From Spirochaetales bacterium (GTDB lineage: Bacteria; Spirochaetota; Spirochaetia; DAHUYW01), in the NCBI GenBank assembly GCA_027306915.1, contig DAHUYW010000007.1, forward strand, positions 62,001 through 126,000: a stretch of DNA of 64,000 nt, read 5' to 3'. The position numbers and the translations under genes were made by a program. Shown here piece after piece: positions 1 to 8,288 of the stretch; position 1 is the first letter of the stretch, and the number at the start of each line of letters is the position of its first letter. The notes beneath the pieces are model-generated. The model saw only the letters and a list, made by a program, of their open reading frames with translations, searched no databases and was not told where the DNA came from.

Positions 1-344
1 AGATTGTAGAGCGCGCTCCTCCGATCGCCTGGATCGTTGGCCCGCTCGGCGAACCCCTCGGCGACGAGCCGACTCAGCATGATGCACTGCGCCGAAGCGG
101 AAAGGCCGTCATGGGCCGCCAGAGACTTAAGCGGGCTCCTCCCGAGAAGGCGCAGGCTCAAGAGGGAGCGGAACTTCTCCTCGGTCATGCCCCGCTCGGG
201 AAAGGGCGGAAGCTCCTCTCGCACGTATCGCTTCATCGTCCCGAGCAGCTCGAGAAAGCGACGCGCGGTTTCTCGGTCCGCGCTCGGCTCGCTGTCGGCC
301 TTCTTCCCGCGACTCGCAACTGCAGGACCGGACCCTTTCGTCAT
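1..344 (-). CDS. MarR-family transcriptional regulator (partial, C-terminus beyond window)
   Basis: The minus frame reads from an ATG at 344-342 to the left edge without a stop, about 114 codons. The translation has a MarR-like winged helix: a recognition-helix segment (LAAHDGLSASAQCIMLSRL) followed by the wing motif DPGDRRSALYN, very close to the conserved DxRD wing of MarR proteins. The first 30 residues are charged and probably disordered. It is divergent from the SDR gene at 484 with a 139-base AT-rich gap, the usual arrangement for a MarR repressor controlling a neighbouring enzyme and itself. The ligand is unknown. The family call is firm; the target is inferred from position. Confidence 0.8.
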   Translation of the reverse strand, partial: MTKGSGPAVASRGKKADSEPSADRETARRFLELLGTMKRYVREELPPFPERGMTEEKFRSLLSLRLLGRSPLKSLAAHDGLSASAQCIMLSRLVAEGFAERANDPGDRRSALYN

Positions 345-404
345 TGATTTTGCCGCCGGCACCACAACCTCCAGGCGTCACTTTCCAGTAGAACAGAATT
401 CAAT

Positions 405-433
405 TTGACAGTATAATTATTTTAACATAAAAT
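405..433 (+). promoter_or_regulatory. Sigma-70-like promoter for the SDR gene
   Basis: TTGACA (405-410), a 17-base spacer and TAAAAT (428-433) form a near-consensus housekeeping promoter pointing at the SDR gene. The spacer and flanks are strikingly AT-rich against a GC-rich background, so a MarR operator may overlap it, but I could not define a clean palindrome. Confidence 0.7.
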
Positions 434-483
434 TACATGAGCGGCAAGCGGAAAAACGGCGAGCGCGTGGGAGGAAGGATTCA

Positions 484-1233
484 ATGAAGACATCCGGCAA
501 CAAGATCCTCATAACGGGAGGAGGAACCGGGATCGGTTTCAGCCTGGCTCAGGCATTCTTGAAGGAAGGCAACGAGGTCCTCATCTGCGGACGAAGGGAG
601 GCTCGGCTGTTCGAGGCGCAGCAGCGCCTCCCTTCGCTCAAGATCAAGGTGTGCGACATCTCGCAAGAAGAGGACCGCGAGAGTCTGGCCACCTGGGCTC
701 TCTCGCTCGGGGTGAATGTCCTCATCAATAACGCCGGGATGCAGCGGATGGTGGACTTCACCCGCGGGCTTCCCGCACTCACCTCGGGCGACAACGAGAT
801 CCGCTGCAATCTGGAGGGACCGCTTTATCTCACCGCCCGTTTCATTCCCCATCTCATGAGGAAGCAGCCCGCTGCGGTCGTCAACGTGTCCTCGGCGCTG
901 GGGTTTGTCCCCCTGGCCATGATGCCAGTCTATTGTGCGACCAAGGCCGCCCTCCATTCCTTCACCGTCTCCCTGCGGCACCAGTTGTCGGAGACGAACA
1001 TCAAGGTCTTCGAGGTGATTCCGCCGACGGTCGACACCGAGCTCGACCGCGGGGCGCGGGCAAAACGCGGGCAAACGGATCGCGGAATCCCCCCCTCGGA
1101 GGTAGCGCAGGCGGTCCTTGCGGGGATGGCGGAGGATCGGTTCGAGATTGCGGTGGGAATGGCGACGAACCTCGTCGCAGGCTCGCGGGGAAACTTCGAG
1201 CAGATCTTCGCATCGATGAACTCGAGGCGGTGA
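484..1233 (+). CDS. Short-chain dehydrogenase/reductase (SDR), DltE-like
   Basis: Classical NAD(P)-dependent SDR of 249 residues. Seen: the dinucleotide-binding GGGTGIG motif near residue 12, NNAG near residue 80, catalytic Ser in NVSSALG and the YxxxK pair in YCATK. These define the oxidoreductase fold and active site but not the substrate. The overall pattern resembles the DltE-like subgroup, whose physiological role is poorly defined. The ATG at 484 is preceded by a strong ribosome site (GGAGGAAGG). Lying opposite a MarR regulator and behind a good promoter, it is likely inducible by whatever that regulator senses. Confidence 0.85.
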   Translation: MKTSGNKILITGGGTGIGFSLAQAFLKEGNEVLICGRREARLFEAQQRLPSLKIKVCDISQEEDRESLATWALSLGVNVLINNAGMQRMVDFTRGLPALTSGDNEIRCNLEGPLYLTARFIPHLMRKQPAAVVNVSSALGFVPLAMMPVYCATKAALHSFTVSLRHQLSETNIKVFEVIPPTVDTELDRGARAKRGQTDRGIPPSEVAQAVLAGMAEDRFEIAVGMATNLVAGSRGNFEQIFASMNSRR

Positions 1234-1307
1234 GCCCGGCAGCCGACTCGGGCGCTCGTCTCCTGCACGCCGCGGGAGGCCGCTCGATTAGCTCCGGCGG
1301 CGCCCAG

Positions 1308-2240
1308 TCAGTAGCGGTACTGCGGCGCGACGTATGCCTCTCGCTCGCCGTAGGGCACCCGAATTGGAGCCTGCAGCTTGTCGCGAAGACTGCGCACGTA
1401 ATTGCGAATGTTGTGCTCCCGGAGGAGCGTCTTGAGGCCGGCAAGAGTGAGGTTGTCGACAAGCGCCCCCGGAAGCGGCGCCCGGCTCCCGTCGCGGTCA
1501 CGGATCGCATAGTAGGATCCCTCAAGAAGGTCGACCTCCTCGCCGAACTGCACGTAGGGGTTCTCCCGGTAGAACATGTTCGCGGGGGGGAGGAGGGCGA
1601 CCGGATCGTTCTCGTCGACGACACGCAGTAGCGGAAGGTAGGCGTAGCGGGCGGCTCCCGCCGCGTCGGTCACCTTGGGCTGGCCGAAGGTAATCACCTG
1701 CTGCACGTGATAGCCGTCCTTCGAAAGGAGCATGGCAAGGATGAGGGCCTCGGCGGCTCCAAGCGACTGTCCCGAGACCCGCAGCGAGTAACTGCGATTG
1801 AGGAGGGGCTTGATGCTCCGATAGAGGGCAAGCGCCATGAGCTCGAAGCCGTGGTGAACCCAAATGCCGAGCTTCGGGTTGTACTCTTTCCGGAAGCGCA
1901 AGTCATAGAGCAGGTTGCGAAGATTGGTCGTCCCGCGCACCGCAATCTCCTGCACCTTTTGCGGGTCGATCGTTCCGACGAGGTAGCGATTGTTCGTCTT
2001 GGGTATCCAGACCACCGAGAGGTCGTCGTAGGTGCGGCTCCATTGGGTCGTGATGGCGTCGCTTGTTTCGTAGCGCACCGAGGCATTCAAACGAGCAAAG
2101 TGGAGCAGCTCGCGAAAATCGATCGGCGCAGGAGATTCCGGAGCAGGCTGCGCCGCAGGGAGCGAAAAGAGCGGCTGCGGCGCGAGAAGGGCAATCGCGA
2201 AAGCGGCCCACAGGAGGGACAGAGAGGTGCGAGGCTTCAT
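1308..2240 (-). CDS. Secreted class 3 lipase-like alpha/beta hydrolase
   Basis: A protein of 310 residues with a Sec signal peptide (MKPRTSLSLLWAAFAIALLA, cut near FSLPAA) and a Lipase_3-type core. The nucleophile elbow is GQSLG, preceded by a hydrophobic strand (SYSLRVS), and a later VDENDPVALLPP segment matches the catalytic Asp region of fungal-type lipases (DPVxxLPP). It probably hydrolyses ester lipids outside the cytoplasm. I chose the ATG at 2240 over an in-frame upstream start at 2300 because it is directly followed by the signal peptide and preceded by GGAAGAG. Substrate range cannot be read from the sequence. Confidence 0.75.
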   Translation of the reverse strand: MKPRTSLSLLWAAFAIALLAPQPLFSLPAAQPAPESPAPIDFRELLHFARLNASVRYETSDAITTQWSRTYDDLSVVWIPKTNNRYLVGTIDPQKVQEIAVRGTTNLRNLLYDLRFRKEYNPKLGIWVHHGFELMALALYRSIKPLLNRSYSLRVSGQSLGAAEALILAMLLSKDGYHVQQVITFGQPKVTDAAGAARYAYLPLLRVVDENDPVALLPPANMFYRENPYVQFGEEVDLLEGSYYAIRDRDGSRAPLPGALVDNLTLAGLKTLLREHNIRNYVRSLRDKLQAPIRVPYGEREAYVAPQYRY

Positions 2241-2279
2241 GACTCTTCCGAGAAGAATATTGCACCTCTTCCGCAAGCC

Positions 2280-2308
2280 TGGACAAGCGCGGATGGCCAC
2301 TCTATCCT
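2280..2308 (+). promoter_or_regulatory. Candidate promoter giving a nearly leaderless M48 transcript
   Basis: TGGACA (2280-2285), 17-base spacer, TATCCT (2303-2308). Expected transcription start falls at about 2315, the GTG start codon of the protease gene, so the message would be leaderless or nearly so. Confidence 0.4.
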
Positions 2309-2314
2309 TGAAGG

Positions 2315-3493
2315 GTGAAACAGGTAAAGAAGAGCCTCCCCGACATCAGTCCGCGAGCCTGGGAGCATCCGGCGGACACGGCGGCGCTTGCCGCTCTTAA
2401 GGGCATCCCCGGGCTCGATGAGATTCTGAAGCGCATCCTCACGGTGACCACCGACAAGTCCCTGCGCCTCATCGCCTTGGGCTCTGCCGTTCGGGTGACC
2501 GAGAGGCAGTTCCCTCGCCTCCACCGGCTGCGGGAGGAGGCCTGCATGCTGCTCGATCTGCGCGAGCCGCCCGAGCTCTACGTCTCGCAGAGTCCCTTCC
2601 TGAACGCCGGGGCGATCGGGGTGAATCGCCCTTTCATCGGTCTGAACAGCGCGCTCATCGGTCAGCTCGAGGACGAGGAGCTGCTCGCCGTGATCGCCCA
2701 CGAGCTTGGACACATCCTGAGCGGCCACGTCCTCTACAAGACGCTTCTCTATATCCTGCTCAGGGTGTCGACCGAGATTGTGCCTGTCGCCAAGCTCGTC
2801 CTTGCGGGAGTCATTGCAGCGCTCAAGGAGTGGGACCGGCGCAGCGAGATGAGCGCCGATCGGGCGGGCCTTCTCGCAACGCAGGATCCACAGGTTTCCT
2901 TTACGGTGTTGATGAAGGTTGCAGGAGGCTCCTACCCCCAGGAGATGAGCCTCGACGAGTTCCTCACCCAAGCCGCCGAGTACGAGAAGGGCGGCGACGT
3001 TGTGGACAGCGTGCACAAGCTGCTCAATCTCATCGGCGAGTCGCACCCCTTCGCGGTCCTGCGCCTGGCGGAGCTGAAGATATGGCACGATTCCGGCGCC
3101 TACGCGAAGATTCTCTCGGGCGACTATCCGCGCAGGAGCGATACCGAGGATCTGCGCGCGACCTTTGAGCGGGCGGCCGGAAGCTACCGCGAGGAGATAG
3201 AGCGCTCCCAGGATCCGCTCGCGTCGGCTCTGCGCGATCTCGGCAAGCGCATGGAAAGCACGGGCCGTGAGGTAGGAAAGCAGGCGGAGGAACTCTTCAA
3301 GGGCCTGTTCGGGGGCGGTTTCCCGCCTGGAGCGGGTGGCGGACCCTTCGGTCCCGGCGGCCAAGCCAGGCCCGGGAATGGGCCACAGCCTGGAACCGCC
3401 GAGCCCGAGGACCCGGAAGGCCGCGAGCGTCGCGATGACGCTACGCGATCTGAAAATGATTCAGATAAGGGATCCGGCTCGCAGTCTTCTTGA
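2315..3493 (+). CDS. M48-family zinc metalloprotease
   Basis: A protein of 392 residues with the zincin motif HELGH inside ELLAVIAHELGHILSG and a downstream EMSADRAG carrying the expected third zinc ligand (Glu). This is the signature of M48 peptidases of the HtpX/Ste24 group. Hydrophobic segments lie after the motif (LLYILLRVSTEIVPVAKLVLAG), but there are no N-terminal membrane anchors. The last about 80 residues are low-complexity Gly/Pro, then acidic and Ser-rich, probably disordered. The start is a GTG with no well-spaced ribosome site. The 3' end overlaps the convergent leuD by 53 bases. The role is probably membrane or protein quality control; substrates are unknown. Confidence 0.8.
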   Translation: MKQVKKSLPDISPRAWEHPADTAALAALKGIPGLDEILKRILTVTTDKSLRLIALGSAVRVTERQFPRLHRLREEACMLLDLREPPELYVSQSPFLNAGAIGVNRPFIGLNSALIGQLEDEELLAVIAHELGHILSGHVLYKTLLYILLRVSTEIVPVAKLVLAGVIAALKEWDRRSEMSADRAGLLATQDPQVSFTVLMKVAGGSYPQEMSLDEFLTQAAEYEKGGDVVDSVHKLLNLIGESHPFAVLRLAELKIWHDSGAYAKILSGDYPRRSDTEDLRATFERAAGSYREEIERSQDPLASALRDLGKRMESTGREVGKQAEELFKGLFGGGFPPGAGGGPFGPGGQARPGNGPQPGTAEPEDPEGRERRDDATRSENDSDKGSGSQSS

Positions 3494-4055
3494 TCTCTTC
3501 GGCCCCCGCGAGCAGGGAGCCGGTCGAGTCCCAGCTGCCGTCCAGCAGAGCATTGCGATAGGCGTGCGGCGCGGCGCAGGGAAAGCTCTTCGCGCCGGCG
3601 GTGACGCGCTCCGCCTTCAGGTCGATGGCGATCTCGGTCGCCGGAGCGGCCTTGACGAGGTCGGAAAGCGCCACCGCATCCGCCTCGCTCACCGTGACAA
3701 CCGGGACGCCCATCGCCGTGCAGTTGCCTGCGAAGATCTCGGCGAAGGACTCGGCGATCACCGCCGTGATGCCCCAGTCTCGGAGGGCTTGGGGGGCGTG
3801 CTCCCGCGAGGAGCCGCAGCCGAAGTTCTTGTTCGCGATGAGGATGTGCGCTCCCGCAAAGCGGGGGTCGTCGAAGGGATGTCCCTTCTTGTTCCCCTTC
3901 TCGTCGAGGCGCTCGTCGATGAAGGCGTACTGGCCGAGCCCGGCGAAGGTGATCGCCTTCATGTAGCGCGCCGGGATGATCCGGTCGGTGTCGATGTCAT
4001 TGCCGCGCACCGGGATTCCGCGGCCGCTTACCTTCGAAATGCTGCTTGAGTTCAT
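3441..4055 (-). CDS. leuD: 3-isopropylmalate dehydratase small subunit
   Basis: A protein of 204 residues, normal for LeuD. Seen: the substrate-loop region (GRGIPVRGNDIDTDRIIPARY), NFGCGSSREHAP characteristic of the aconitase swivel domain, and the typical C-terminal end (RIPYLNHFQ). With LeuC it isomerises 2-isopropylmalate to 3-isopropylmalate in leucine synthesis. The ATG at 4055 is chosen because it follows an AGGAGA site; the open frame extends upstream to 4118 inside leuC without support. Last gene of ilvB-ilvN-leuC-leuD, 25 bases after leuC. Its 3' end overlaps the M48 protease gene tail to tail. Confidence 0.93.
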   Translation of the reverse strand: MNSSSISKVSGRGIPVRGNDIDTDRIIPARYMKAITFAGLGQYAFIDERLDEKGNKKGHPFDDPRFAGAHILIANKNFGCGSSREHAPQALRDWGITAVIAESFAEIFAGNCTAMGVPVVTVSEADAVALSDLVKAAPATEIAIDLKAERVTAGAKSFPCAAPHAYRNALLDGSWDSTGSLLAGAEEIKKTASRIPYLNHFQIA

Positions 4056-4080
4056 GGTTTCTCCTGTTGGAGCGCCGGCC

Positions 4081-5481
4081 CTACAGCCGCGCCCGGACGT
4101 CGACCACCTCGCCGGCAATCGCGGCGGAGGCGACCATTGCGGGGCTCATGAGGAGGGTGCGCCCGGTGGGCGAGCCCTGCCTGCCGATGAAGTTGCGGTT
4201 TGACGAGCTCGCACAGATCTCGCGTCCGGAAAGCTTGTCGGGGTTCATCGCGAGGCACATGGAGCAGCCCGCTCCGCGCCAGTCGAAGCCCGCCTCGCGG
4301 AAGATCTCGTCGAGCCCCTCGGCCTTTGCTTGATTGGCGATGCGCATCGAGCCGGGCACGACGAGGGCGCGCACGCTCCCCGCGACCTTCTTGCCCTTTA
4401 CGATCTTGGCCGCCTCGCGGAGGTCGGAGATCCGCGAGTTGGTGCATGAGCCGAGAAAGGCCACATCGATCTTCTGCCCCTTGATCGTCTGTCCCTCGGA
4501 GAAGCCCATGTGCTCGTAGGCGCGCTGGGCTACCTCGCGGTACTCGTTGGGAAGGTCCGCGAGCTTCGGGACGCGCTCGGAAACTCCGATCGCCTGGCCG
4601 GGGTTGATCCCCCAGGTGACCATCGGCTCGAGGCTGCTCACGTCGAGGTCATAGACGTCGTCGAAGGCCGCATCGGGATCGGAGGCGGTCGATCGCCAGA
4701 AGGCCACGGCCCGGTCGAACTCCGCGCCCTTCGGAGCGAAGTCGCGCCCTTTGAGGTACTCGAAGGTCGTTTCATCCGGATTGACGTAGCCGACCCGCGC
4801 CCCTCCCTCGATGCTCATGTTGCAGATGGTCATCCGCTCCTCCATCGAGAGCGCCGATATCGCCTCGCCCGCGTACTCGTAGGCGTAGCCGATTCCGCCG
4901 TTCACCCCGAGGGAGGCGATTATCTTGAGGATGATGTCCTTCGCATAGATGCCTGGCTTGCGCTTGCCGAAGACGTTGATCTTTCGGACCTTCGGCCGGC
5001 TTATCGCCATGCACTGGCTTGCGAGGACGTCGCGGATCTGCGAGGTTCCTATTCCGAAGGCGATGGCACCGAAGGCCCCGTGGGTGGAGGTGTGGGAGTC
5101 GCCGCAGGCAATGGTCATGCCCGGCTGGGTTAGCCCAAGCTCAGGGCCGATGACGTGGACGATTCCCTGGCTGTTCGAAGCGAGATCGAAGAACTTGATG
5201 CCGTGCTTCTTCGTGTTCTCCTCGAGGGCGCGCATCATCTCCTCGGCCAAGGTGTCGGTGAAGGGGCGGCGCTGGCTCGAGGTGGGCACGATGTGGTCGA
5301 CGGTGGCGAAGGTGCGCTCCGGATGGAGCACCGGAAGCTTGCGGTCGGCAAGCATCTGGAAGGCCTGTGGCGAGGTCACCTCGTGCACGAGGTGAAGGCC
5401 GATGAAAAGCTGATCCTGCCCCGAGGCAAGGGTGCGTACCTTATGAAGATCCCAAACCTTGTTCAATAAGTTCTTTCCCAT
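4081..5481 (-). CDS. leuC: 3-isopropylmalate dehydratase large subunit
   Basis: A protein of 466 residues, the normal LeuC length. It is an aconitase-family [4Fe-4S] enzyme: cluster cysteines are visible in GSCTNSR and in GCSMCLAMN, and [14 protein letters not shown] is the family signature. The partner LeuD follows. I chose the ATG at 5481 ([11 protein letters not shown]) because AGGAGC lies just upstream and LeuC proteins begin this way; an in-frame ATG at 5526 would run into ilvN. Co-transcription with acetolactate synthase genes fits coordinated leucine/valine/isoleucine synthesis. leuA and leuB are not in the window. Confidence 0.95.
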   Translation of the reverse strand: MGKNLLNKVWDLHKVRTLASGQDQLFIGLHLVHEVTSPQAFQMLADRKLPVLHPERTFATVDHIVPTSSQRRPFTDTLAEEMMRALEENTKKHGIKFFDLASNSQGIVHVIGPELGLTQPGMTIACGDSHTSTHGAFGAIAFGIGTSQIRDVLASQCMAISRPKVRKINVFGKRKPGIYAKDIILKIIASLGVNGGIGYAYEYAGEAISALSMEERMTICNMSIEGGARVGYVNPDETTFEYLKGRDFAPKGAEFDRAVAFWRSTASDPDAAFDDVYDLDVSSLEPMVTWGINPGQAIGVSERVPKLADLPNEYREVAQRAYEHMGFSEGQTIKGQKIDVAFLGSCTNSRISDLREAAKIVKGKKVAGSVRALVVPGSMRIANQAKAEGLDEIFREAGFDWRGAGCSMCLAMNPDKLSGREICASSSNRNFIGRQGSPTGRTLLMSPAMVASAAIAGEVVDVRARL

Positions 5482-5509
5482 CTTGGGCTCCTGTTCCGTT
5501 AGGCTCTTG

Positions 5510-6037
5510 TCAGATAATCGTGTCACCGCGTCCGATCAGGAGCTTGCCTGAACGGACCACCTCGATGACTCCGTACTTGTCGAATACGCTGTTAATCGAG
5601 TCCATCTTGGCCGACTTTCCGGTCGTCATGATGGTGATCGTGTTCTTGCCGATATCCACGACGTCGCTCTTGAAGGCGTTGGCCACTTGGAGCACCTCTG
5701 CGCGCGTCTCCGGTGTGGCCCGAATCTTGACGAGGGCGAGCTCGCGCTGCACGACCTCCTCTTTTGTCGCGTCGCGTGCGTCGATCACGTCGACGAGCTT
5801 CGCGAGCTGCTTCAGGATCTGATCGAAGGTCTTTTCCTCGCCGGTCGCCACGATCACCATGCGCGAGAAGGCCGGATCGTGGGCCGCCGAAACCACCAGG
5901 CTGTCGATGTTGAACCCTCGACGCGCGAAAACGAGCGAGATGCGGATGAGGACACCGGGTTTGTTGCTCACGTACAGCGATATCGTGTGGCGCTTCAATC
6001 CGGTAGCCTGTCCGTTTGTCGATTCATTGTCTGCCAT
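5510..6037 (-). CDS. ilvN: Acetolactate synthase small (regulatory) subunit
   Basis: A protein of 175 residues with an N-terminal ACT domain (about 17-90; [20 protein letters not shown] is typical) and the C-terminal small-subunit domain (about 95-170). It activates the catalytic subunit and confers valine feedback inhibition in this family. It starts 18 bases after ilvB and is followed after 28 bases by leuC. Length is in the usual 160-175 range for the IlvN/IlvH group. Confidence 0.93.
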   Translation of the reverse strand: MADNESTNGQATGLKRHTISLYVSNKPGVLIRISLVFARRGFNIDSLVVSAAHDPAFSRMVIVATGEEKTFDQILKQLAKLVDVIDARDATKEEVVQRELALVKIRATPETRAEVLQVANAFKSDVVDIGKNTITIMTTGKSAKMDSINSVFDKYGVIEVVRSGKLLIGRGDTII

Positions 6038-6055
6038 CGCACTGCTCCTTCTCTC

Positions 6056-7771
6056 TCAGGTGCTTCCGACCGGCTTCGCCAGCTTCTTCTTGGGCGCCTC
6101 CAGAATCATCTGGTGGTAGGGCGCTCCGGCGGGAATCATCGGATAGACGTTGTCCTCCTTCTCGACCTCCACGTCGATGACGCAGGGGCCGTCCGAATAG
6201 TCGAGGGCGGCCTGCAGGATGCGACGCACGTCGGCGCTCCTGCGGATCCGGAAGGCCTTGCAGCCGTAGGCCTCGGCAAGCTTCACGAAGTTGGGGTTGC
6301 CTTCCAGGTCGACTCCCGAGAGGCGGTTCTCGTAGAACAGGGACTGCCACTGCCGCACCATGCCCAGGTAGTTGTTGTTGATGATCATCACCTTCACGGG
6401 GATCTTGTTGACGACTGCGGTGGCAAGCTCCGCCTGCGTCATCTGGAAGCCTCCGTCCCCGACGATGGCGATTACGGTCTTGTCCGGACGGGCGAGCTGA
6501 GCTCCGAGGGCCGCCGGGAAGCCGAATCCCATCGTACCCGCTCCACCCGACGTGATCCAGTGGAAGCGGCTGTCGGTCTTGTAGAACTGCGCCGCCCACA
6601 TCTGATGCTGCCCGACGTCCGCGGTGACGATCGCCTTGCCCTCGGTGAGGCGATAGATCTCGTCGATGGCATGCTGAGCCTTGACCTTGCCCTCCTTCCT
6701 GTACTTGAGGGGGAACTGCCGCTTCCATCGATCGATCTGGGCGATCCAGTCCGAGGTGTCGCCGCGCTTGGCGAGGGCGGAGATCGCCTCGACCACGAGC
6801 CGGGCATCGCCCACAATCGGGACATCGACGACGATGGTCTTGTTGATTTCGGAGGGATCGATGTCGACGTGGATCTTCGTCGCCGCCGGGCAGAACTCCT
6901 CGATCTTTCCGGTGATCCGGTCGTCCCACCGCGATCCGATCGACATGATGAGATCGCAGTCGAGAACCGCCTTATTCGCGTAGGCGGTACCGTGCATGCC
7001 GAGCATCCCGAGGCTCAAAGAGTGGGTCTCGGGAAAGCATCCCTTGCCGAGCAGGGTGTTGGTCACCGGGATCTGCAGCTTTTCGGCGAGGAAGGTAACC
7101 GCCTTTTCGGCCCCGGAGATGACCGCCCCGTGCCCGACCAGGAAGATCGGACGGCGGGCGCGGGAAAGGAGCTCCGCCGCCCGCTCGATGAGGTCGGGAT
7201 CGCCCTCCTGAGGGATCTTGTAGCCGGGAAGGTGAAACTCATCGCCCGTGCTCGGATCGATCGTGGCGCTCGAGACATCCTTCGGCATGTCGATGAGCAC
7301 CGGCCCGGGCCTGCCGGACTGCGCCAGGTAGAAGGCCTCGCGGGCTATCCGCGGGATGTCGCGCGCGTCCTTGACGAGGTAGGAGTGCTTTACCACCGGA
7401 TAGGAGATGCCGGACACGTCGGCCTCCTGGAAGGTGTCCAGGCCGAGATTCCCGGTCGTCTGCTGGCCGGTGATGACTACCATGGGTGAGGAGTCCATGT
7501 GCGCAGTGAGTATTCCCGTGATGGTGTTCGTCGCGCCCGGGCCTGAGGTGACGAGAACGACCCCCGCCTTTCCGCTTGCGCGCGCGAAGCCGTCCGCCAT
7601 GTGGGTCGCCCCCTGCTCGTGGCGGGTAAGGATGAGCTTGATCGGAGAGTCGACCAGCGCATCGAAGATCGGGATCGCGGCGCCGCCGGGATAGCCGAAG
7701 ATGTACTCCACACCCTGTTGATGGATGGTGTCGACGAGGACCTCAGCGCCGGTCCGTAGTGTCTTGCTCAT
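6056..7771 (-). CDS. ilvB: Acetolactate synthase large (catalytic) subunit
   Basis: A protein of 571 residues. Thiamin-diphosphate enzyme that condenses pyruvate with pyruvate or 2-oxobutyrate, the first common step of branched-chain amino acid synthesis. Seen: the N-terminal catalytic-Glu region (FGYPGGAAIPIFDAL, RHEQGATHMADG), the central FAD-binding domain, and the ThDP motif beginning GDGGFQMTQAEL and ending near NNNYLGMVRQWQ. The ATG at 7771 has GAGGAGG immediately upstream; a longer in-frame start at 7846 lies upstream of the likely promoter and is rejected. First gene of the ilvB-ilvN-leuC-leuD operon. Confidence 0.95.
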   Translation of the reverse strand: MSKTLRTGAEVLVDTIHQQGVEYIFGYPGGAAIPIFDALVDSPIKLILTRHEQGATHMADGFARASGKAGVVLVTSGPGATNTITGILTAHMDSSPMVVITGQQTTGNLGLDTFQEADVSGISYPVVKHSYLVKDARDIPRIAREAFYLAQSGRPGPVLIDMPKDVSSATIDPSTGDEFHLPGYKIPQEGDPDLIERAAELLSRARRPIFLVGHGAVISGAEKAVTFLAEKLQIPVTNTLLGKGCFPETHSLSLGMLGMHGTAYANKAVLDCDLIMSIGSRWDDRITGKIEEFCPAATKIHVDIDPSEINKTIVVDVPIVGDARLVVEAISALAKRGDTSDWIAQIDRWKRQFPLKYRKEGKVKAQHAIDEIYRLTEGKAIVTADVGQHQMWAAQFYKTDSRFHWITSGGAGTMGFGFPAALGAQLARPDKTVIAIVGDGGFQMTQAELATAVVNKIPVKVMIINNNYLGMVRQWQSLFYENRLSGVDLEGNPNFVKLAEAYGCKAFRIRRSADVRRILQAALDYSDGPCVIDVEVEKEDNVYPMIPAGAPYHQMILEAPKKKLAKPVGST

Positions 7772-7813
7772 GTTTCCTCCTCGAGTTGAAACAATGCACT
7801 CAAGATTGCTCTG

Positions 7814-7842
7814 AAAGTAGCCAGTTTTGTTTTCTTGGTCAA
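7814..7842 (-). promoter_or_regulatory. Candidate promoter of the ilvB-ilvN-leuC-leuD operon
   Basis: On the minus strand TTGACC (7842-7837), 17-base spacer, TACTTT (7819-7814). The implied leader to the ilvB ATG is only about 35 bases, too short for an attenuator or T-box. No run of Leu/Val/Ile codons or T-box core was found further upstream. Confidence 0.4.
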
Positions 7843-8130
7843 GCATCTCAACCCAAACTACGGTGGAAATTCAAAGAAAGTGTCGTTCTTTCGGAGTCAT
7901 GATTGAGAATAATCAGAAAGCGCAGCAGGAAATACCCCTAAATACAGTCCTGACTCGCACATGTGCTGCAAATCTCGCGATATTTACCTCAAGTTGGACA
8001 TTCCTGAGGATGGTATACCAGAAGTCTCACCATTTTTCAGATAGAATTGAGGGGTCGATCCCTGATTGGGGCCGCAATTGACCGATTTCCAGCGGAGGAG
8101 TCGGTACCGATCGAGCCCGCTTTTTTTTCG
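7843..8130. other. AT-richer non-coding stretch upstream of ilvB
   Basis: About 290 bases with no convincing gene. A short plus-strand open frame (7827-8081, 84 codons) has no ribosome site and no recognisable protein. The composition is clearly AT-richer than the flanks. Near the right end AGCGG (8091-8095) can pair with CCGCT (8117-8121) around an inner TCGG/CCGA stem, followed by eight T (8121-8128), which resembles a plus-strand terminator without an identified upstream transcript. Confidence 0.4.
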
Positions 8131-8158
8131 TTGACTTCGGCTTGGTCAAGGCTATAGT
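8131..8158 (+). promoter_or_regulatory. Orphan sigma-70-like promoter
   Basis: TTGACT (8131-8136), 16-base spacer, TATAGT (8153-8158), reading away from ilvB into a gene-free segment that ends in a strong hairpin. No protein-coding gene lies downstream on this strand before msrB, which is on the opposite strand, so it is a candidate small-RNA promoter. Confidence 0.5.
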
Positions 8159-8164
8159 TGGTCG

Positions 8165-8273
8165 TATGGGATAGTCACTGGGACGTGCGGTTAAGAATGA
8201 TCGCATGATTCAAGTGCATCCCAAAAAGTAGACTGCAGAGGGCCTTTGCGCTGCTGCGAGCGCGGAGGCCCTC
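8165..8273 (+). ncRNA. Candidate structured small RNA
   Basis: Begins about 7 bases after the -10 at 8153-8158. GGGAT (8168-8172) can pair with ATCCC (8218-8222), CACT with AGTG just inside, and GTGCG with CGCAT further in. A 15-bp hairpin follows (8238-8252 with 8259-8273). There is no U-run directly after the hairpin on this strand, which weakens the case. The outer closed stem looks tRNA-like but the T-arm does not fold, so it is not a tRNA. The hairpin may instead serve msrB on the other strand. Confidence 0.3.
8225..8273 (-). terminator. Probable rho-independent terminator of msrB
   Basis: Perfect 15-bp stem with two G-U pairs (8238-8252 / 8259-8273) and a 6-base loop, 16 bases past the msrB stop. 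On the minus strand a short run of five T (opposite 8224-8228) follows after about ten bases, so the U-tract is displaced. Confidence 0.45.
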
Positions 8274-8288
8274 GTCGTCTCGAGCTAA

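Noticed and set aside
5687..7489. A 600-codon plus-strand open frame opposite ilvB/ilvN
   Set aside because: It is antisense to the well-conserved ilvB and ilvN genes; long spurious frames are common at this GC content. No ribosome site or recognisable domain.
7772..8130. T-box or leader-peptide attenuator for ilvB
   Set aside because: No T-box core sequence, no run of branched-chain codons, and the best promoter leaves a leader of only about 35 bases.
8168..8222. tRNA-like fold with GGGAT/ATCCC acceptor-style stem
   Set aside because: No valid T-arm or anticodon arm can be formed, and the length (55 bases) is too short for a tRNA.
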